Positions 1 to 12,455 of a DNA stretch of 64,000 nucleotides are shown here, in pieces (position 1 is the stretch's first letter; each line of letters begins with the position of its first letter). A program made the translations under genes and the position numbers. The DNA comes from Anaspis maculata (lineage: Eukaryota > Arthropoda > Insecta > Coleoptera > Scraptiidae). The DNA lies in the NCBI GenBank assembly GCA_949128115.1, contig OX421961.1, positions 121,151,050 to 121,215,049 on the forward strand, given 5' to 3'. The notes beneath the pieces were generated by a model. It saw only the letters and a list, made by a program, of their open reading frames with translations. It searched no databases and was not told the DNA's origin.

Positions 1-552
1 AGCTGATTTCTATCGCTTTCCATTCAGGCGAAAGTGTTTTTTTCGTGGTATCGGTATAGACGTTGTATTATAGTAAAGTCGGCTCTTGAAACCGATCGTT
101 TCGCACAAACCTGATACGATACAATCTTTGCTAACTCGGAAATTCCACGAAATTGTCAAGAAACTTTGAACCTACTTCCACTTTTTTATAACTTTCCAAC
201 TTCAAATTGGAAATAATCAATTCCAAAATCAAATCAACTAAACTACGCACAAATCAATACGGCGTTCCAAAAAACTTTGCCCATCTTCAATTTGATGTAA
301 ATTTGAATAACTACAATGAATTTGCATTCTGTTTGAAGTGTCTCTTGACTTGATCATTTGGATATCAGTCCGTGGTTTTGCAAGACACTAGATAATCCAC
401 ATAAATTTTGTACAGGCATTCAATAAAACAGTGCAAAATTTCCGAGCTTGTCATGAAGCTCCCGTTCGAAAAAGAATTTTTTCATCTTGAGTTTTTACCA
501 CAAAGAAGACGAGGTATTTTTATTTACTTTTATTTTATCACTCTTTTATTTA
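1..552. repeat. dispersed interspersed repeat (fragment)
   Basis: Two blocks recur elsewhere in the window. About 41-175 matches about 13340-13490 in the same orientation, sharing the words gtcggctcttgaa and ggaaattccacgaa. About 290-520 matches about 5155-5395, sharing gttttgcaagacactagata. Both blocks may belong to one family. No coding potential or termini are visible. The left end lies outside the window. Confidence 0.7.
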
Positions 553-1358
553 CAGGGTGAGCACACAAAAATCTTCTTTTTAGTTTTGCATGGATATTTT
601 TTTTCTTCGTTGACCGATTTTGAAATTTGCGGCTCATATTGAAGCTTAAACTATGGGTAAAAAGACCTAAGGATCAGATTTCACTCAAGACAAACATTCA
701 GGGCCAAGGGTTCAATGAAATGTGACCCAAATTTGAAACGCCGTCGACAGCCCGTTTAGAAGAAAGATTTGCTAATAGCCACGTTTTTTTTGAATAAATA
801 ATTTATTCTGAATACATTATAGTCTTTGTTTTTGTACTAGTCAAGAACTGTGTAGGTGGAGGAATTCATTCACAACTGCATGTTCAAGGAAGAGAAACAG
901 TCCCTTGTTCACCTGAAATTGGTCGTAACCAACACTACGAAAACAAAAACAATGAATTACCTAAACTGCTTTGTTCATTACTCATTGTTTTGATTTTTGT
1001 AGTCTTGGTTACGACCAATTCAAGGTGACCAAGGGACTGTTTTTCCTTCTTGAACATGCAGTTGTAATTGGATTCCTTCACCTACAATTTTTGGCTAGGA
1101 CAAGCTAGAAAAACCTCAATGTATTCAGAATGAATGATTCCTTCTCTTTCGAAGTGACTTTTAGCTAATTCTTCTCCCAAACGAGCTGTAGGCGACGTTC
1201 AAGATTTGGGCCAACTTTTATTGAACACTTGATTCTAAATGTTTGCCTCGAGTCAATTCTGATCCTCACAATATGAGCCACTGATTTTTAAAATCGTTCA
1301 ACGACAAAAAAAATTATCCATGCAGAACCAAAAAGACGATTTCTTTGTGTTCAGCCTG
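553..1358. mobile_element. TA-flanked foldback MITE, mariner-like ends
   Basis: The ends are imperfect inverted repeats: CAGGGTGAGCACACAAA on the left and the complement of CAGGCTGAACACAAAG on the right. Both are bordered by TA (551-552 and 1359-1360), the usual Tc1/mariner target duplication. Pairing continues inward to about 968, where the arms around ttggtcgtaacca and tggttacgaccaa face each other, so the whole 0.8 kb can fold into one hairpin. It carries no transposase and is non-autonomous. It abuts the terminus of the foldback element starting at 1370. Confidence 0.75.
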
Positions 1359-1375
1359 TAAATAAAGGAGACTAG

Positions 1376-1413
1376 CTGTCACCGGCGCCGGCAAGCCGTC
1401 GCCTAGGTGACAG
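1376..1413. repeat. terminal hairpin of the foldback element (left end)
   Basis: The terminus CTGTCACC pairs with GGTGACAG across a GC-rich loop of about 22 nt. The inverted copy of this end lies at 30258-30294. A stem-loop placed at the terminus may be a recognition structure; that is inference. Confidence 0.7.
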
Positions 1414-1939
1414 CATTGGTTGAAAAGTAGACAGGGAATTTGTTCCACTGACACCGGACAAGTGGAAAGGGAATTGTTTACATGATGTTGATTTTCCGTT
1501 GTTTTAGGCAGATGTCAGGTTTTTCCTTGACGAGTTTAGTAATTTTATGCATGTCCGTCGATAGTGTTTTGGTCAGATGAAATTTCCCAAGAGACGTGAT
1601 CAATTGATTGTGTAAGAGTAACATGAATCCGAGCAAATGTTTGTTTTTCGCGTGTTTTGAATTTTCTGCCTCGACTTGTGAGGTTCTATTGTGAACGGAA
1701 CGCATGTCAGTGGGTAGTGTCTGGTCAGTGAAGAGTTGTCGGGGAAAATCGATACACCATTATTTTGTTTATTAATACGTATTTCTACTTTTCTTCAAGG
1801 TAACTACTGAAAATTCGGGAGCTACCACAATTTTGAAAATGAAATCGACGATGTGTGTTATGAAAACCTGAACCGTGAAGAAAAAGCAAAGAAGAACCGT
1901 GTATTTGTATTATTTAGGAGTCTTTTTAAATATGTACCT

Positions 1940-3770
1940 ATAGGAGAAATTGAGATGAAATAAAAGTATGTGCAAAATTCAAAATTTGACAGTTACGTTC
2001 CAATTGTTGATCTGAACCAAGTATAGGTTGGAAAACCCAATGTAATCGGTTGAAAAAAAGCAAGAGTTCAATACGGCGCTTTGAACTGCCAAAATGTCGA
2101 GTTCGACAAATGCACTTCAATTGTCCATCTTGACTAACTATATGTTCAAAATCTCAATTTAATCTGTTAAAATGAACAAAAGTTCAATATGGCAGCCTTG
2201 GAAATGTCAAAATGGTGAATTTAACGAATGCATTTCGATTATCAACCTCAAGTGGGTATAGGTTTAAAATCTCAATCCGATTGGTTGAAAAATGCAAAAG
2301 TTCAATATGGTGGCCTCTTGAAACGTCAAAATAAAATATTCACAGATGCATTTTGATCGTCAATCTCAAGTAGGTATAGGTTCAAAATTTCAATCAGATC
2401 GGTTAAAAAATGCCAAAGTTCAATATGACGACCTCTAGAAACGTCAAAAATCGGAATTTGACAGATGCATCTCGACTACCGGACTGTCTAACCAAAGCAA
2501 GTGGAGGTTCCAAATCCCAATCGGATAGGTTGAAAAATGCGAGAGTTCAATATGGCGGCGAAATTAAAACTGTCAAAATGACAAATTTGACAAATGTATT
2601 CAGATTGCCCATTTCAAGTTGTCATAGATTCAAAATCTCAATCGGATAGGTTGGAAAATGCAAAAGTTTGAGGACGGTGTTCAATTTGTAAAATAAGCGT
2701 TGCGAAATCAATCCCTGTGGGTTTATTCCTTGACGGATTCTTACCATTTTGGTCTCTTTCGAAAGCTACAAGGATGAACTTTGGTTTGAGCCCATTGGCA
2801 TTTCCGAGATCCAATTTTTTTCAAAAAAATTTGACATTTGAAAAAGAATTGTTTTTGGATTTTGGAAATGCCAATGGGCTCAAACCAAAGTACATCCTTG
2901 TAGCTTTCGAAAGAGACATAAATTGTGAGAATCGGTCAAGGAATAAACCCACAGAGATTGATTTCGCAACGCTTATTTTACCAATATGACTCCGTCCTCA
3001 AGATGGCGGCCTCTTGAAACGTCAAAAATCAGAATTTGACAGATGTATTCCGGTTGTCCGCCTCAAGTGGTTATAGGTTATGAATCCCAATCGGATCGGT
3101 TGAAAAATGCCAAAGTTCGATAGGGCGACCTTGGAACTGTCAAAACGTCAAATTTGATAGATACACCTCGATTGTTCACCTCAAGTGGGTAAAGGTTCTA
3201 AATCCCAATCGGATAGGTCGAAAATGCAAAAGTTCAATATGGCGGTCTTTGGGAACGTCAAAAATCGAAGGTTGACAAATGCATCTCGATTGCCTACCTA
3301 AAACAAGTACAGGTTGAAAATCCCGATAGGATCGGTTGAAAAATGCGAAAGCTCAATATGGCGGCCTTTTGAAATGTCATAAATCGAAATTTGATAGATG
3401 CATCTCGATTGCTCACCCAAAGCAGGTATAATAGATGGAGATCCAAATCGGATCGTCTGAAAATCGCAAAAGTTCGATATGGCGGTCTTTTAAAACGTCA
3501 AAAATCGAAAGTTGACAGATGCATCTCGATTGCCTACCTTAAACAAGTAGTATGAGTTGAACATCTTAATCGTATCGGTTGAAAAATGCAAAAGTTCAAT
3601 ATGGCGGCCTTTTGAAATGTCAAAAATCAAAATGTGACAGAGGCATCTCGAGTGCCCACCCAATGCAAGTACAGGTTGAAAATTCCAATTCGATCGGTTG
3701 ACAAATGAGAATGTTCAATATGGCGGCCTCTGGAGACGTCAAAAATGGAAATCTGACAAAGGCAAATTCG
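1940..3770. repeat. subterminal array of ~118-bp units with an ATGGCGGC motif
   Basis: About 12 diverged units are spaced 111-129 bp apart. Each has the order TTGAAAAATG, AAAGTTCAATATGGCGGCC, GAAACGTCAAAA, TTTGACAGATGCAT, and a CTCAAGTGGGTATAGGTT-like block. Motif cores lie near 2071, 2182, 2299, 2416, 2545, 2666/3001 (split by a MITE), 3114, 3229, 3350, 3470, 3593 and 3713. The array is mirrored at about 9590-12250 and related to 28340-29690. The repeated AATATGGCGGC resembles the vertebrate YY1 / insect Pho site (core GCCAT). There is no consistent reading frame. Confidence 0.85.
2668..3001. mobile_element. hairpin MITE inside the subterminal array
   Basis: Inverted arms start TTGAGGACGG and continue through GTAAAATAAGCGTTGCGAAA, meeting near 2838. 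The insertion splits one ~118-bp unit between aaaagtt and the ATGGCGG core. The copy of this MITE in the right arm (12250-12367) is cut off part-way, which shows that the MITE was already present when the arm was duplicated. Confidence 0.75.
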
Positions 3771-3785
3771 TTGTATTTGAAATTA

Positions 3786-3905
3786 GGTTTGTTCCATCAG
3801 CAGTCCCTGACTGTCCGTGGACGTCAGCAGCCTGTTACTTCATAAATCGTAATGCGCAGGCTGCTGACGTCCACGGACAGTCAGGGACTGCTGATTGAAC
3901 AAACC
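3786..3905. mobile_element. 120-bp TA-flanked hairpin MITE
   Basis: The inverted repeat starts GGTTTGTTC and runs about 50 bp per arm (CAGCAGTCCCTGACTGTCCG). It is bordered by TA on each side. Its mirror copy in the right arm (about 8453-9536) is split by the hAT MITE at 8537-9485. Confidence 0.8.
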
Positions 3906-5102
3906 TATTGAAACAATTGAATAGCGAACGCTCACAAGAGGGGAAATATCATGAAATTTCGAATAAAAAAGCAACAAATTGGATCTGGTCGACGGTCGTG
4001 TATGTTTTTGGTTCAGATCACGCAAAAAAAAACCACCGCAAATACGACGATGACTGTGACTTGAGAATTCGGCGAACGGTGACGCGAGCTTGACAGATTC
4101 GCATTAACATCAAGTGAACGGAGTCTCTGCGCGGTGCCGTTGGCAGAAGTGACAGTAGCGGTCCGACGCTAGGTCGACCGTATTGATGCGAAAAGTTTCA
4201 CACAGATTTCGATAAAATGGACTACAAAGACGTAATAGAACGCATATGGATCGAAACATGGACCCTTTCTGAAGGTCTGGCCAGAAGATCCGATGGAATT
4301 ATCTAGGATCTCGTAGAAAACAAGACGTGACAACAAGACATTGACGCCGCCACGAGATGTGTCTGGAAGCCGGCAAAAATCGGGCCCTAGTGCAAACATA
4401 CTGTGAGTCCTACCAGACGTGTTTTGTCCGTTCAATTTGCCTGTTTATGTGAAATCCGTCCCGTCAACACCGGAGCCGGCCAGCGAAATTTCATCAAAGT
4501 GCCGTCAAATTTGAAGAATTCTTTGGTTTTTGGTGTCCGCATGGACGCTCAAAAGCCCCCTCTAGACCACGATTCAATCTCGCACGCTGACACGGTACTT
4601 TTTTTTCCAAAAACACTGTTCAAATGCCCCAAAGTGTTGAGTTTCCCAAAACCCAGAGCGTCAATTGACGTTTCTGTCACTTTGACTGTGCCGTGGTCGA
4701 ATTTGATCAATTATACGGCGAAATTTCAAGAAAAGCCACGCCGAATGGCCCGCACCAGATGACAGTGGGTTCCCGAAAGCCCCCGGTCGGCATTTCACAC
4801 CAAATTTCTCGAAATTCTGCCCGAAAAGCCGAATTTTCGCCGCAATCCGTATCAAAAAATCTGGAACGAATTATCCAAACTTCAGTTCCCTTGTAAAATT
4901 TTGGATGAATTATGAATTTTCGAAAAATCTCCTCAAATTCATCAAAAATTTTGGGAAATTCTCACCCTCAACTTGAGATGCGGTTCGTTTGCGAAAATTT
5001 CCAAAAAAATACCCCGCCAAAATCCCACGTCTGGTTTTCACAAATTCCGATTCGATTCCATGTCGTTTGGTTTCTTCACCGATTACATTAGGCTGATGAG
5101 CA

Positions 5103-5415
5103 GACTGAAGGCTGCAGGCGCAGGCTGAAAAGCAAAAAAATTTGCTTTTTTTCAATGTGATGTAAATTTGGATTATTACAATTAATTTGCATTCTGTTTG
5201 AAGTGTCCGTTGACTTCATCCTTTGGCTATCAGTTCGTGGTTTTGCAAGACACTAGATAATCCACATAAATTTAGTACAGGGTGTTCAATAAGGCAGTGC
5301 AAAACTTCCGAATCGTCAAGAAGCTCCCATTCGAACAAGAATTTTTTTCTCTTGAATTTTTACCACAAAGAAGACGAAGTAGGCCTCAAAGTACAAGGTG
5401 GTGTTAGAATTTTCT
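5103..5415. repeat. spacer at the palindrome centre
   Basis: About 313 bp separate the arm ends (gctgatgagcag and ctgctcatcagc). About 5155-5395 is a diverged copy of 290-520. No gene is visible. It may be a pre-existing loop or a later insertion. Confidence 0.7.
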
Positions 5416-6565
5416 GCTCATCAGCCTAATGTAATCGGTGAAGGAACCAAACGACATGGAATCGAATCGGAATTTGTGAAAACCAGACGTGGGATTTTGG
5501 CGGGGTATTTTTTTGGAAATTTTCGCAAACGAACCGCATCTTAAGTTGAGGGTGAGAATTTTCCAAAATTTTTGATGAATTTGAGGAGATTTTTCAAAAA
5601 TTCATAATTCATCTAAAATTTTACAAGGGAACTGAAGTTTGGATAATTCGTTCCAGATTTTTTGATACGGATTGCGGCGAAAATTCGGCTTTTCGGGCAG
5701 AATTTCAAGAAATTTGGTGTGAAATGCCGACCGGGGGCTTTCGGGAACCCACTGTCATCTGGTGCGGGCCATTCGGCGTGGCTTTTCTTGAAATTTCGCC
5801 GTATAATTGATCAAATTCGACCACAGCACAGTCAAAGTGACAGAAACGTCAATTGACGCTCTGGGTTTTGGGAAACTCAACACTTTGGGGCATTTGAACA
5901 GTGTTTTTGGAAAAAAAAAGTACCGTGTCAGCGTGCGAGATTGAATCGTGGTCTAGAGGGGGCTTTTGAGCGTCCATGCGGACACCAAAAACCAAAGAAT
6001 TCTTCAAATTCGACGGCACTTTGATGAAATTTCGCTGGCCGGCTCCGGTGTTGACGGGACGGATTTCACATAAACAGGCAAATTGAACGGACAAAACACG
6101 TCTGGTAGGACTCACAGTATGTTTGCACTAGGGCCCGATTTTTGCCGGCTTCCAGACACATCTCGTGGCGGCGTCAATATCTTGTTGTCACGTCTTGTTT
6201 TCTACGAGATCCTAGATAATTCCATCGGATCTTCTGGCCAGACCTTCAGAAAGGGTCCATGTTTCGATCCATATGCGTTCTATTACGTCTTTGTAGTCCA
6301 TTTTATCGAAATCTGTGTGAAACTTTTCGCATCAATACGGTCGACCTAGCGTCGGACCGCTACTGTCACTTCTGCCAACGGCACCACGCAGAGACTCCGT
6401 TCACTTGATGTTAACGCGAATCTGTCAAGCTCGCGTCACCGTTCGCCGAATTCTCAAGTCACATTCATCGTCGTATTTGCGGTGGTTTTTTTTTGCGTGA
6501 TCTGAATCAAAAACATACACGACCGTCGACCAGATCCAATTTGTTGCTTTTTTATTCGAAATTTC

Positions 6566-8398
6566 CTAGGAGGATATAAGAATAGGGAGGGAGTATAACC
6601 CAGCTTGTGGGCGGGGGGAAATGAAGCCGGGAGACGTAAGGGGTGAGGTATAGTGGGTTCACTTGTACCGTGATTCTAGTTGGCTGTGAGATTTTGTTTC
6701 TAAGTTTTCAAATCTGATATTTGAAAACTCCCTAGAACTTGGCAGTTGGTTGCATTGATATTTGAAAGTTTAAGCTTGACGACAAGATCAACAACTTTAC
6801 CGTTTGTCAGATCGAGTGTCAAATAGACTGAAAATCACGAGTTTCACGAAAATTGTGGTGAAATTATGCCCATTACTGTGAAAACTGTGTTTGCGCCTCA
6901 GCTTGTGTCCTGAACAATAACGTCCAGTGCCCATTTTAAAGTCCTCGAGAGTGCCATCAAGAACTCGCTTCTGGGAGAAAAAATGGGCGGATTAGGTGCT
7001 GGGCATGTACCCCATTACGTTCAGCTTTGCGGAGAAGACGTGAATTTATTTTCAAAAACCACATATTATGGAAGCATTGTGAACTATTCCTGGTTTTTAA
7101 AAGAAGTACCCACACTCTGGAAGGCTGGAAACGATGGGAAGCTGAACCTTCCTAATTTTTGTGGGGATGGGATTCATCGGCGTAAATACTTGATTTCACT
7201 GCTCAGGACATCGTACTGGAACAAGAAATTTGCGGAACTTGTGAAAAGTGAACAACATCCACTCCATATTTGCAATTTGCAAAGTTGATTTCGGTAAATT
7301 TTCCATTTTTGACAGCAACAGTCAACGCACACCATCACACCAACATGACCTATCTTTCGAAGCCAGACGCTCAGGCGCACACTAGGCAGTTGGACGTGAA
7401 GTCTACAATGTCAAACTGTGAAATTTGCCCAGCCTACTAGAATCACGGTACAAGTGAACCTACTATAGCAACTACGCCCAAATATTGCATCTAGTGTCGA
7501 GAGCCTTTTGACTTTTGTGATTTAAATTGACGCTATTGAAATAATTTGAAACTATTTGAGGTTATTGAGATTTTTTGGTTGACATAAAATGAGTCCTGCC
7601 TGATATCTTTTATCCTTGTGCCTGGATCTTGTTTGGATGGTGCTTCATCTATAAGAGCTGAATAGATCAGCTTTCCCAGGTGTGGGAAAGACAGAGGCTA
7701 CGTGCGCTGGATACAATATATCATGTATCGAGAATATCCCATCAATGCGAGCCGAAGCAGCCGAAGGGAAGATGCCTACCTGTAGAATGGGGTCGTCCGA
7801 TGTTTCAGTAGAATTTTAGGAAAGGATGAGAATGACCAGCAAAGTCGAAAAATAATGAGCAGAAAATGAGCAGTTCGATTCCACCCTCCTAGATTCTACC
7901 ACGTATTTGTAACGACAGCACTGTTAATACATCTAATGATGATCTACACTCTGTGATCTACACTGAACAGTGAAAGAGGTACCTACCTACTCTAGAAACA
8001 TTATCATCAGCCAATCTTAAGGCTTGTGTAGACTTCAAGGTCCATGGCAAAATTACAATGAAAAGTACCTACCTAGTATATAGGTACCCCTATCTTGGTG
8101 GAACTCCTACTGCTATGGACTATCACCTACCACGAAGTTAGTGACGAAAATGCCAATAAGTAGGAGTTAGTGGAATCCAACAATCATCTTTAGGAAGGGA
8201 TGTGGCTGGATCTGGTGCAGCACAAGCGTCATAGACTGACACTGACAAGAGCGACAGCTCGCAGAAATTGACGTGGCAAAATTCAGTTTCAATGGTAAAG
8301 TGATAAAAATTTTGGGCGTACAAAGATGGCGGATATGATATTTCCATGGCTTCACTTTTTATGACGGACCTTCCCTCCCTATTCTTATATCCTCCTAG
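6566..8398. mobile_element. hAT-like non-autonomous element with 8-bp TSD
   Basis: The 27-bp terminal inverted repeats start CTAGGAGGATATAAGAATAG and are perfect. The flanks are an exact 8-bp duplication, GAAATTTC (6558-6565 and 8399-8406). The mirror position in the left arm (about 3955-3962) contains GAAATTTC once, so it is the empty site. An 8-bp TSD is typical of the hAT superfamily, although these ends are not the common CAGTGGCGG type. No transposase was recognised. A TA-flanked element (6653-7463) is nested inside. Confidence 0.9.
6653..7463. mobile_element. TA-flanked TIR element, family A copy 1
   Basis: The ends are GTGGGTTCACTTGTACCGTG and the complement of GTAGGTTCACTTGTACCG, with about 35 bp of matching TIR that includes TGATTCTAGTWGGCTG. 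TA lies outside both ends. It is nested in the hAT-like element 6566-8398. The internal frame at 6983-7288 (101 codons) matches no family I know and is not shared in an obvious way with copies 2 and 3. The TA TSD suggests the Tc1/mariner group. Confidence 0.85.
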
Positions 8399-8536
8399 GA
8401 AATTTCATGATATTTTCCCTCTTGTGAGCGTTCGCTATTCAATTGTTTCAATAGGTTTGTTCAATCAGCAGTCCCTGACTGTCCGTGGACGTCAGCAGCC
8501 TGCGCATTACGATTTATGAAGTAACAGGCTGCTGAC

Positions 8537-9485
8537 CAGTGGCGGCTGGTGCGGGAGGGCTCAAGGGCGGCGCCCCCCCAACGCTAAAGGCGGCGAGAGA
8601 TTTTTATCAGTAAGACATTGAATGCATTTTATTGATTATGCTCATTCCAAAAATTTGGTTCAGTGCAATATTAGTCAATTATTATTGTAACAAAATAATT
8701 CTAAGCGATCCCACGGTCGAAGAAGTTCGTCTTGGGCTCCGCATTCAGCGCCCATCGCCGATGCGGTGATGCCGGGGTGCACCCGCGCAAAACATTTGCC
8801 GTAACCATGGCAACGCGAGACGCGGCTCCCGCTCTATATTGCAGGTGATGGGCTCCGTCACCCGAGCCCCCAGCCGATTGAAATAATCGATATAATTATT
8901 TATGTACACTTCGATTAGTTGAACAGTTTGCAAACATGAAGATAGTTGACCTAAAAAAGGTACATTTAGGTCATCAAGCCTACAAGAAAAAATAAATGCA
9001 AAAAAACAACGGACGTCCGACTACAGCATTGATTTACTGAATATGAAGCAAATCGAACCCGCAAGAATAAAAGTCGTGGTGCATTCACACGTAATTTTGA
9101 CAAAACAGTAAATGGTCAAACTCCATGGTTGTGATGCAGATACGACCAAAGAAGTTTTTGTCTCGAGTTTAGTCATTTTGCGAGCTGAAACTGTTCTATC
9201 TGCACTTTTTGTAGAAAATGTTTTTCGAACTTCGAACCAACAAAACATGGACGGAATGTTTCATGATATAAACAATTAGATCAGAAACGGGACAGGAAAA
9301 ACTTCTTCTCTCCCTCTAGTTTTTGATCTAATTGTTTAAATCAAGAAAAATTTTGTCCATGTTTTGCTGGTTCGAAGTTCGAAAAACATTTTCTACAAGA
9401 AGTGCAGATAGAACATTATAGTTCTCAGCTCGCGAATTTGTTATTACTTGAGCCCTCCTCGCAAAAAACTCACGAGCCGCCACTG
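8537..9485. mobile_element. hAT MITE (CAGTGGCGGCT ends) with 8-bp TSD
   Basis: The left end CAGTGGCGGCTGGTG and the complemented right end CAGTGGCGGCTCGTG are typical hAT termini. The 8-bp TSD CTGCTGAC is perfect (8529-8536 and 9486-9493) and occurs once at the mirror site in the left arm. The right half contains its own inverted repeat: about 9180-9250 pairs with about 9350-9430 around ttcgaacttcgaacc. No transposase is present. Confidence 0.93.
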
Positions 9486-10126
9486 CTGCTGACGTCCACG
9501 GACAGTCAGGGACTGCTGATGGAACAAACCTAATTTCAAATACAACGAATTTGCCTTTGTCAGATTTCCATTTTTGACGTCTCCAGAGGCCGCCATATTG
9601 AACATTCTCATTTGTCAACCGATCGAATTGGAATTTTCAACCTGTACTTGCATTGGGTGGGCACTCGAGATGCCTTTGTCACATTTTGATTTTTGACATT
9701 TCAAAAGGCCGCCATATTGAACTTTTGCATTTTTCAACCGATACGATTAAGATGTTCAACTCATACTACTTGTTTAAGGTAGGCAATCGAGATGCATCTG
9801 TCAACCTTCGATTTTTGACGTTTTAAAAGACCGCCATATCGAACTTTTGCGATTTTCAGACGATCCGATTTGGATCTCCAACTATTATACCTGCTTTGGG
9901 TGGGCAATCGAGATGCATCTATCAAATTTCGATTTATGACATTTCAAAAGGCCGCCATATTGAGCTTTCGCATTTTTCAACCGATCCTATCGGGATTTTC
10001 AACCTGTACTTGTTTTAGGTAGGCAATCGAGATGCATTTGTCAACCTTCGATTTTTGACGTTTCCAAAGACCGCCATATTGAACTTTTGCATTTTCGACC
10101 TATCCGATTGGGATTTAGAACCTATA

Positions 10127-12057
10127 GGCGATTGAATTTAAGATCCCAGCGCCAGGTGGCCAATTACGGAACTGTCCGAAACAACTTTACAGATGACAAT
10201 TTGACCTTGAACTTGACAGTTCGGATTTATATTTCAAATGACTGTCACCTCGACTGACACTTTTCAAGTTGAAAACTCGCGCTTCGTTTTCATCGTGATA
10301 AAATACCAACAAGAATTCCTGTTCTCGACGAGATTCTGCCTGAAGGATCCAACAGCTGATGCGGACGTCCCAGGACTCTCAGGGTGTCGGTGTCAATAAT
10401 AATGTGGGCGCTGAAATGACCGGCATGTTGGAAAATACCTCTTGGATTTGAAGGATTTCTTGTCTAGGACGTCGTCCTTAGCTGGCGGATGTCCATCGAA
10501 GCAACATCCTCCCCAAAAATGGCATGAAAGTAAAAGCCTTTGCCACTCACAAGGGTGCTGTGTGCTTGTCGATGATGATGGTAAAAGTAGGGTTACCAAC
10601 CGTACTCTTTAAAGAGCACAGGTACTCTTTTTGAGGTGATAGAGTAACGTACTCTCACTTTTCACATTCTGAAGGCAAATGTACTCTTTTCAATTCATTC
10701 GAACGAAATCTTCTCATTCTCTTTTTCCTATTGCTATAGATAGACCATATAATAATTAATAGTTTGCACTTCCCCCTTCCGCTAGTGATCCCACAAATTG
10801 GGTATGTTCTTTGGCGCATGCGTACTGCTGTAGATTTGAGACACATTCAAGACCAATAATCTCACTCCAACTCTAGTGCTGTGACTACTGTGCAGTGCGA
10901 TATCGGTGACATATGTGTCAGTACTGTCAGTAATGTGTAACCACTTACCAAAGCTCCCTGTTTACCTACTGTCACGTTCGCATGCGGCCAAAATCCAAGA
11001 ATATCAGGAATTTCTATCAACTATACTTTTGTTCACATTTCACTTTTCCGTTGTGTTTTACATTAGGACGACATGATATACAATGTGCAATATACGCGAA
11101 AAGGTGGATTCTCATGTGCAAATATAGCAAGATTTTGATTATCAATTGTCAAATGTGAAGGGTCAGCCAATCCTTCAAAAATTCGAATTTGGCGAGTCTC
11201 ACCGAATTTTTTTGCGCGCGAATATCTTCAAATGGGAATCTGCCTCAAGTCTTGATGGTATTCAAAACTAATTGACCACGCCCCCTTTCCCAAAAATTTT
11301 CCGCCTACGGCGCTATTTCGCTCGCTTTGTTCGCACTTGTACTCTTTTCCTGTGGTTTGAGGATGGTAACCCTAGGTAAAAAGAACCCAAGGTGTGAGGT
11401 TATGTTTTAATCTTGTTTTGCTTTCAGTTTTTAGGGAGAATTTCCGGATTCAGAGAGCGTTGTAGCCCGTATCCTGTTCCCAAGTGGCTCCCCGAAATTT
11501 TCCGTTTCCTTCTGGTTTCCCCCCTTCGTTCTCATCGGAATGAAAAACGTCCTTCCCTCAACCGGCTGATATATTTCGCCCCAATTTATTAGGGCTTCTT
11601 TAGAGCATCTACATGGTACATGGATGTTATTACAATGTTACAATACAAAAATGTGAACTACAATAATAAACTTTTCAATCTATAACGGCTTCTCTTTCTC
11701 GGATGAATGTTTCAAGAGGGTGTACCCCGAGGTGTACCCGCACATTTCTCAACACAACTTCGAATTTTGGGGCGGATCACTAGCACTTGCTCCCATTTCA
11801 AAATCCTCTTGATTACATTTCCGTGTGCCAGTGACAATTTCTTCACTGTGTAGTCATCTCAGGAGATAACTGGAAAGCGATGTTCCGGAGTATGGAAAAC
11901 TTCAGAACTTTTTTCAACTTTTGACGTACCTACTTATGTCAAATATCAATTTCGCGCCACAGCCATCGTGACTGTGCGCTCCGGGCGCCGGGCCGAGCGG
12001 GTTTAAGTTGGTTCACAGATCTCACACCAGGGTGCGTAGTCCTTATTTTCTATCGCC
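10127..12057. mobile_element. TATA-flanked TIR element carrying a nested hAT
   Basis: The left end GGCGATTGAATTTAAG and the complemented right end GGCGATAGAAAATAAG form short TIRs. The flanks TATA (10123-10126 and 12058-12061) fit a TA or TATA target duplication. The insertion splits the ~118-bp unit of copy I's right arm between gaaccta and tacccacttgagg. Net of the nested hAT (10588-11374) it is about 1.14 kb. No coding sequence was recognised. Confidence 0.8.
10588..11374. mobile_element. hAT-like MITE nested in 10127-12057
   Basis: The ends are TAGGGTTACCAACCGTACTC and the complement of TAGGGTTACCATCC. The flanks are GGTAAAAG (10580-10587) and GGTAAAAA (11375-11382), an 8-bp TSD with one mismatch. 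The word GTACTCTTTT recurs near both ends (10601, 10632, 10681 and 11339), a possible subterminal transposase-binding motif. This is the innermost of three nested insertions. Confidence 0.85.
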
Positions 12058-12455
12058 TATACCCACTTGAGGTGAACAATCGAGGTGTATCTATCAAATT
12101 TGACGTTTTGACAGTTCCAAGGTCGCCCTATCGAACTTTGGCATTTTTCAACCGATCCGATTGGGATTCAAAACCTATAACCACTTGAGGAGGACAACCG
12201 GAATACATCTGTCAAATTCTGATTTTTGACGTTTCAATAGGCCGCCATCTTAAGAACGGAGTCATATTGGTAAAATAAGCGTTGCGAAATCAATCCCTGT
12301 GGGTTTATTCCTTGACCGATTCTCACAATTTATGTCTCTTTCGAAAGCTACAAGGATGAACTTTTACTTATACTTTACTTTACTTATACTTTCGGAAATT
12401 TTCCGGAAAATTTCTGGAAAAATTTCCGAGTTTTTAATTTCCGGAAAATTTACAT

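Larger units (their letters stand above)
1370..12367. mobile_element. large palindromic foldback element, copy I
   Basis: The left arm (1370-5102) runs from a GC-rich terminus through a subterminal array of ~118-bp units (about 1940-3770) to an inner unique region (about 3910-5102). About 5416-12367 is the reverse complement of 2889-5102, interrupted by later insertions at 6566-8398, 8537-9485 and 10127-12057. The arms are nearly identical; for example 4169-4435 and 6083-6349 would encode the same 88 residues apart from one V/I change. The spacer 5103-5415 carries part of the repeat seen at 290-520. The right arm breaks off inside a MITE at about 12367, so its outer subterminal array and terminus are missing. 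No transposase is visible. The superfamily is not recognised. Confidence 0.85.

Noticed and set aside
4169..6349. Identical 88-residue ORFs at 4169-4435 (minus) and 6083-6349 (plus) as a conserved gene pair
   Set aside because: They are the same sequence in the two arms of a recent inverted duplication. The identity reflects duplication, and the frame shows no known domain.
9328..9618. 96-codon ORF spanning 9328-9618
   Set aside because: It crosses the hAT MITE boundary at 9485 into the foldback array, so it is a chance frame over a junction.
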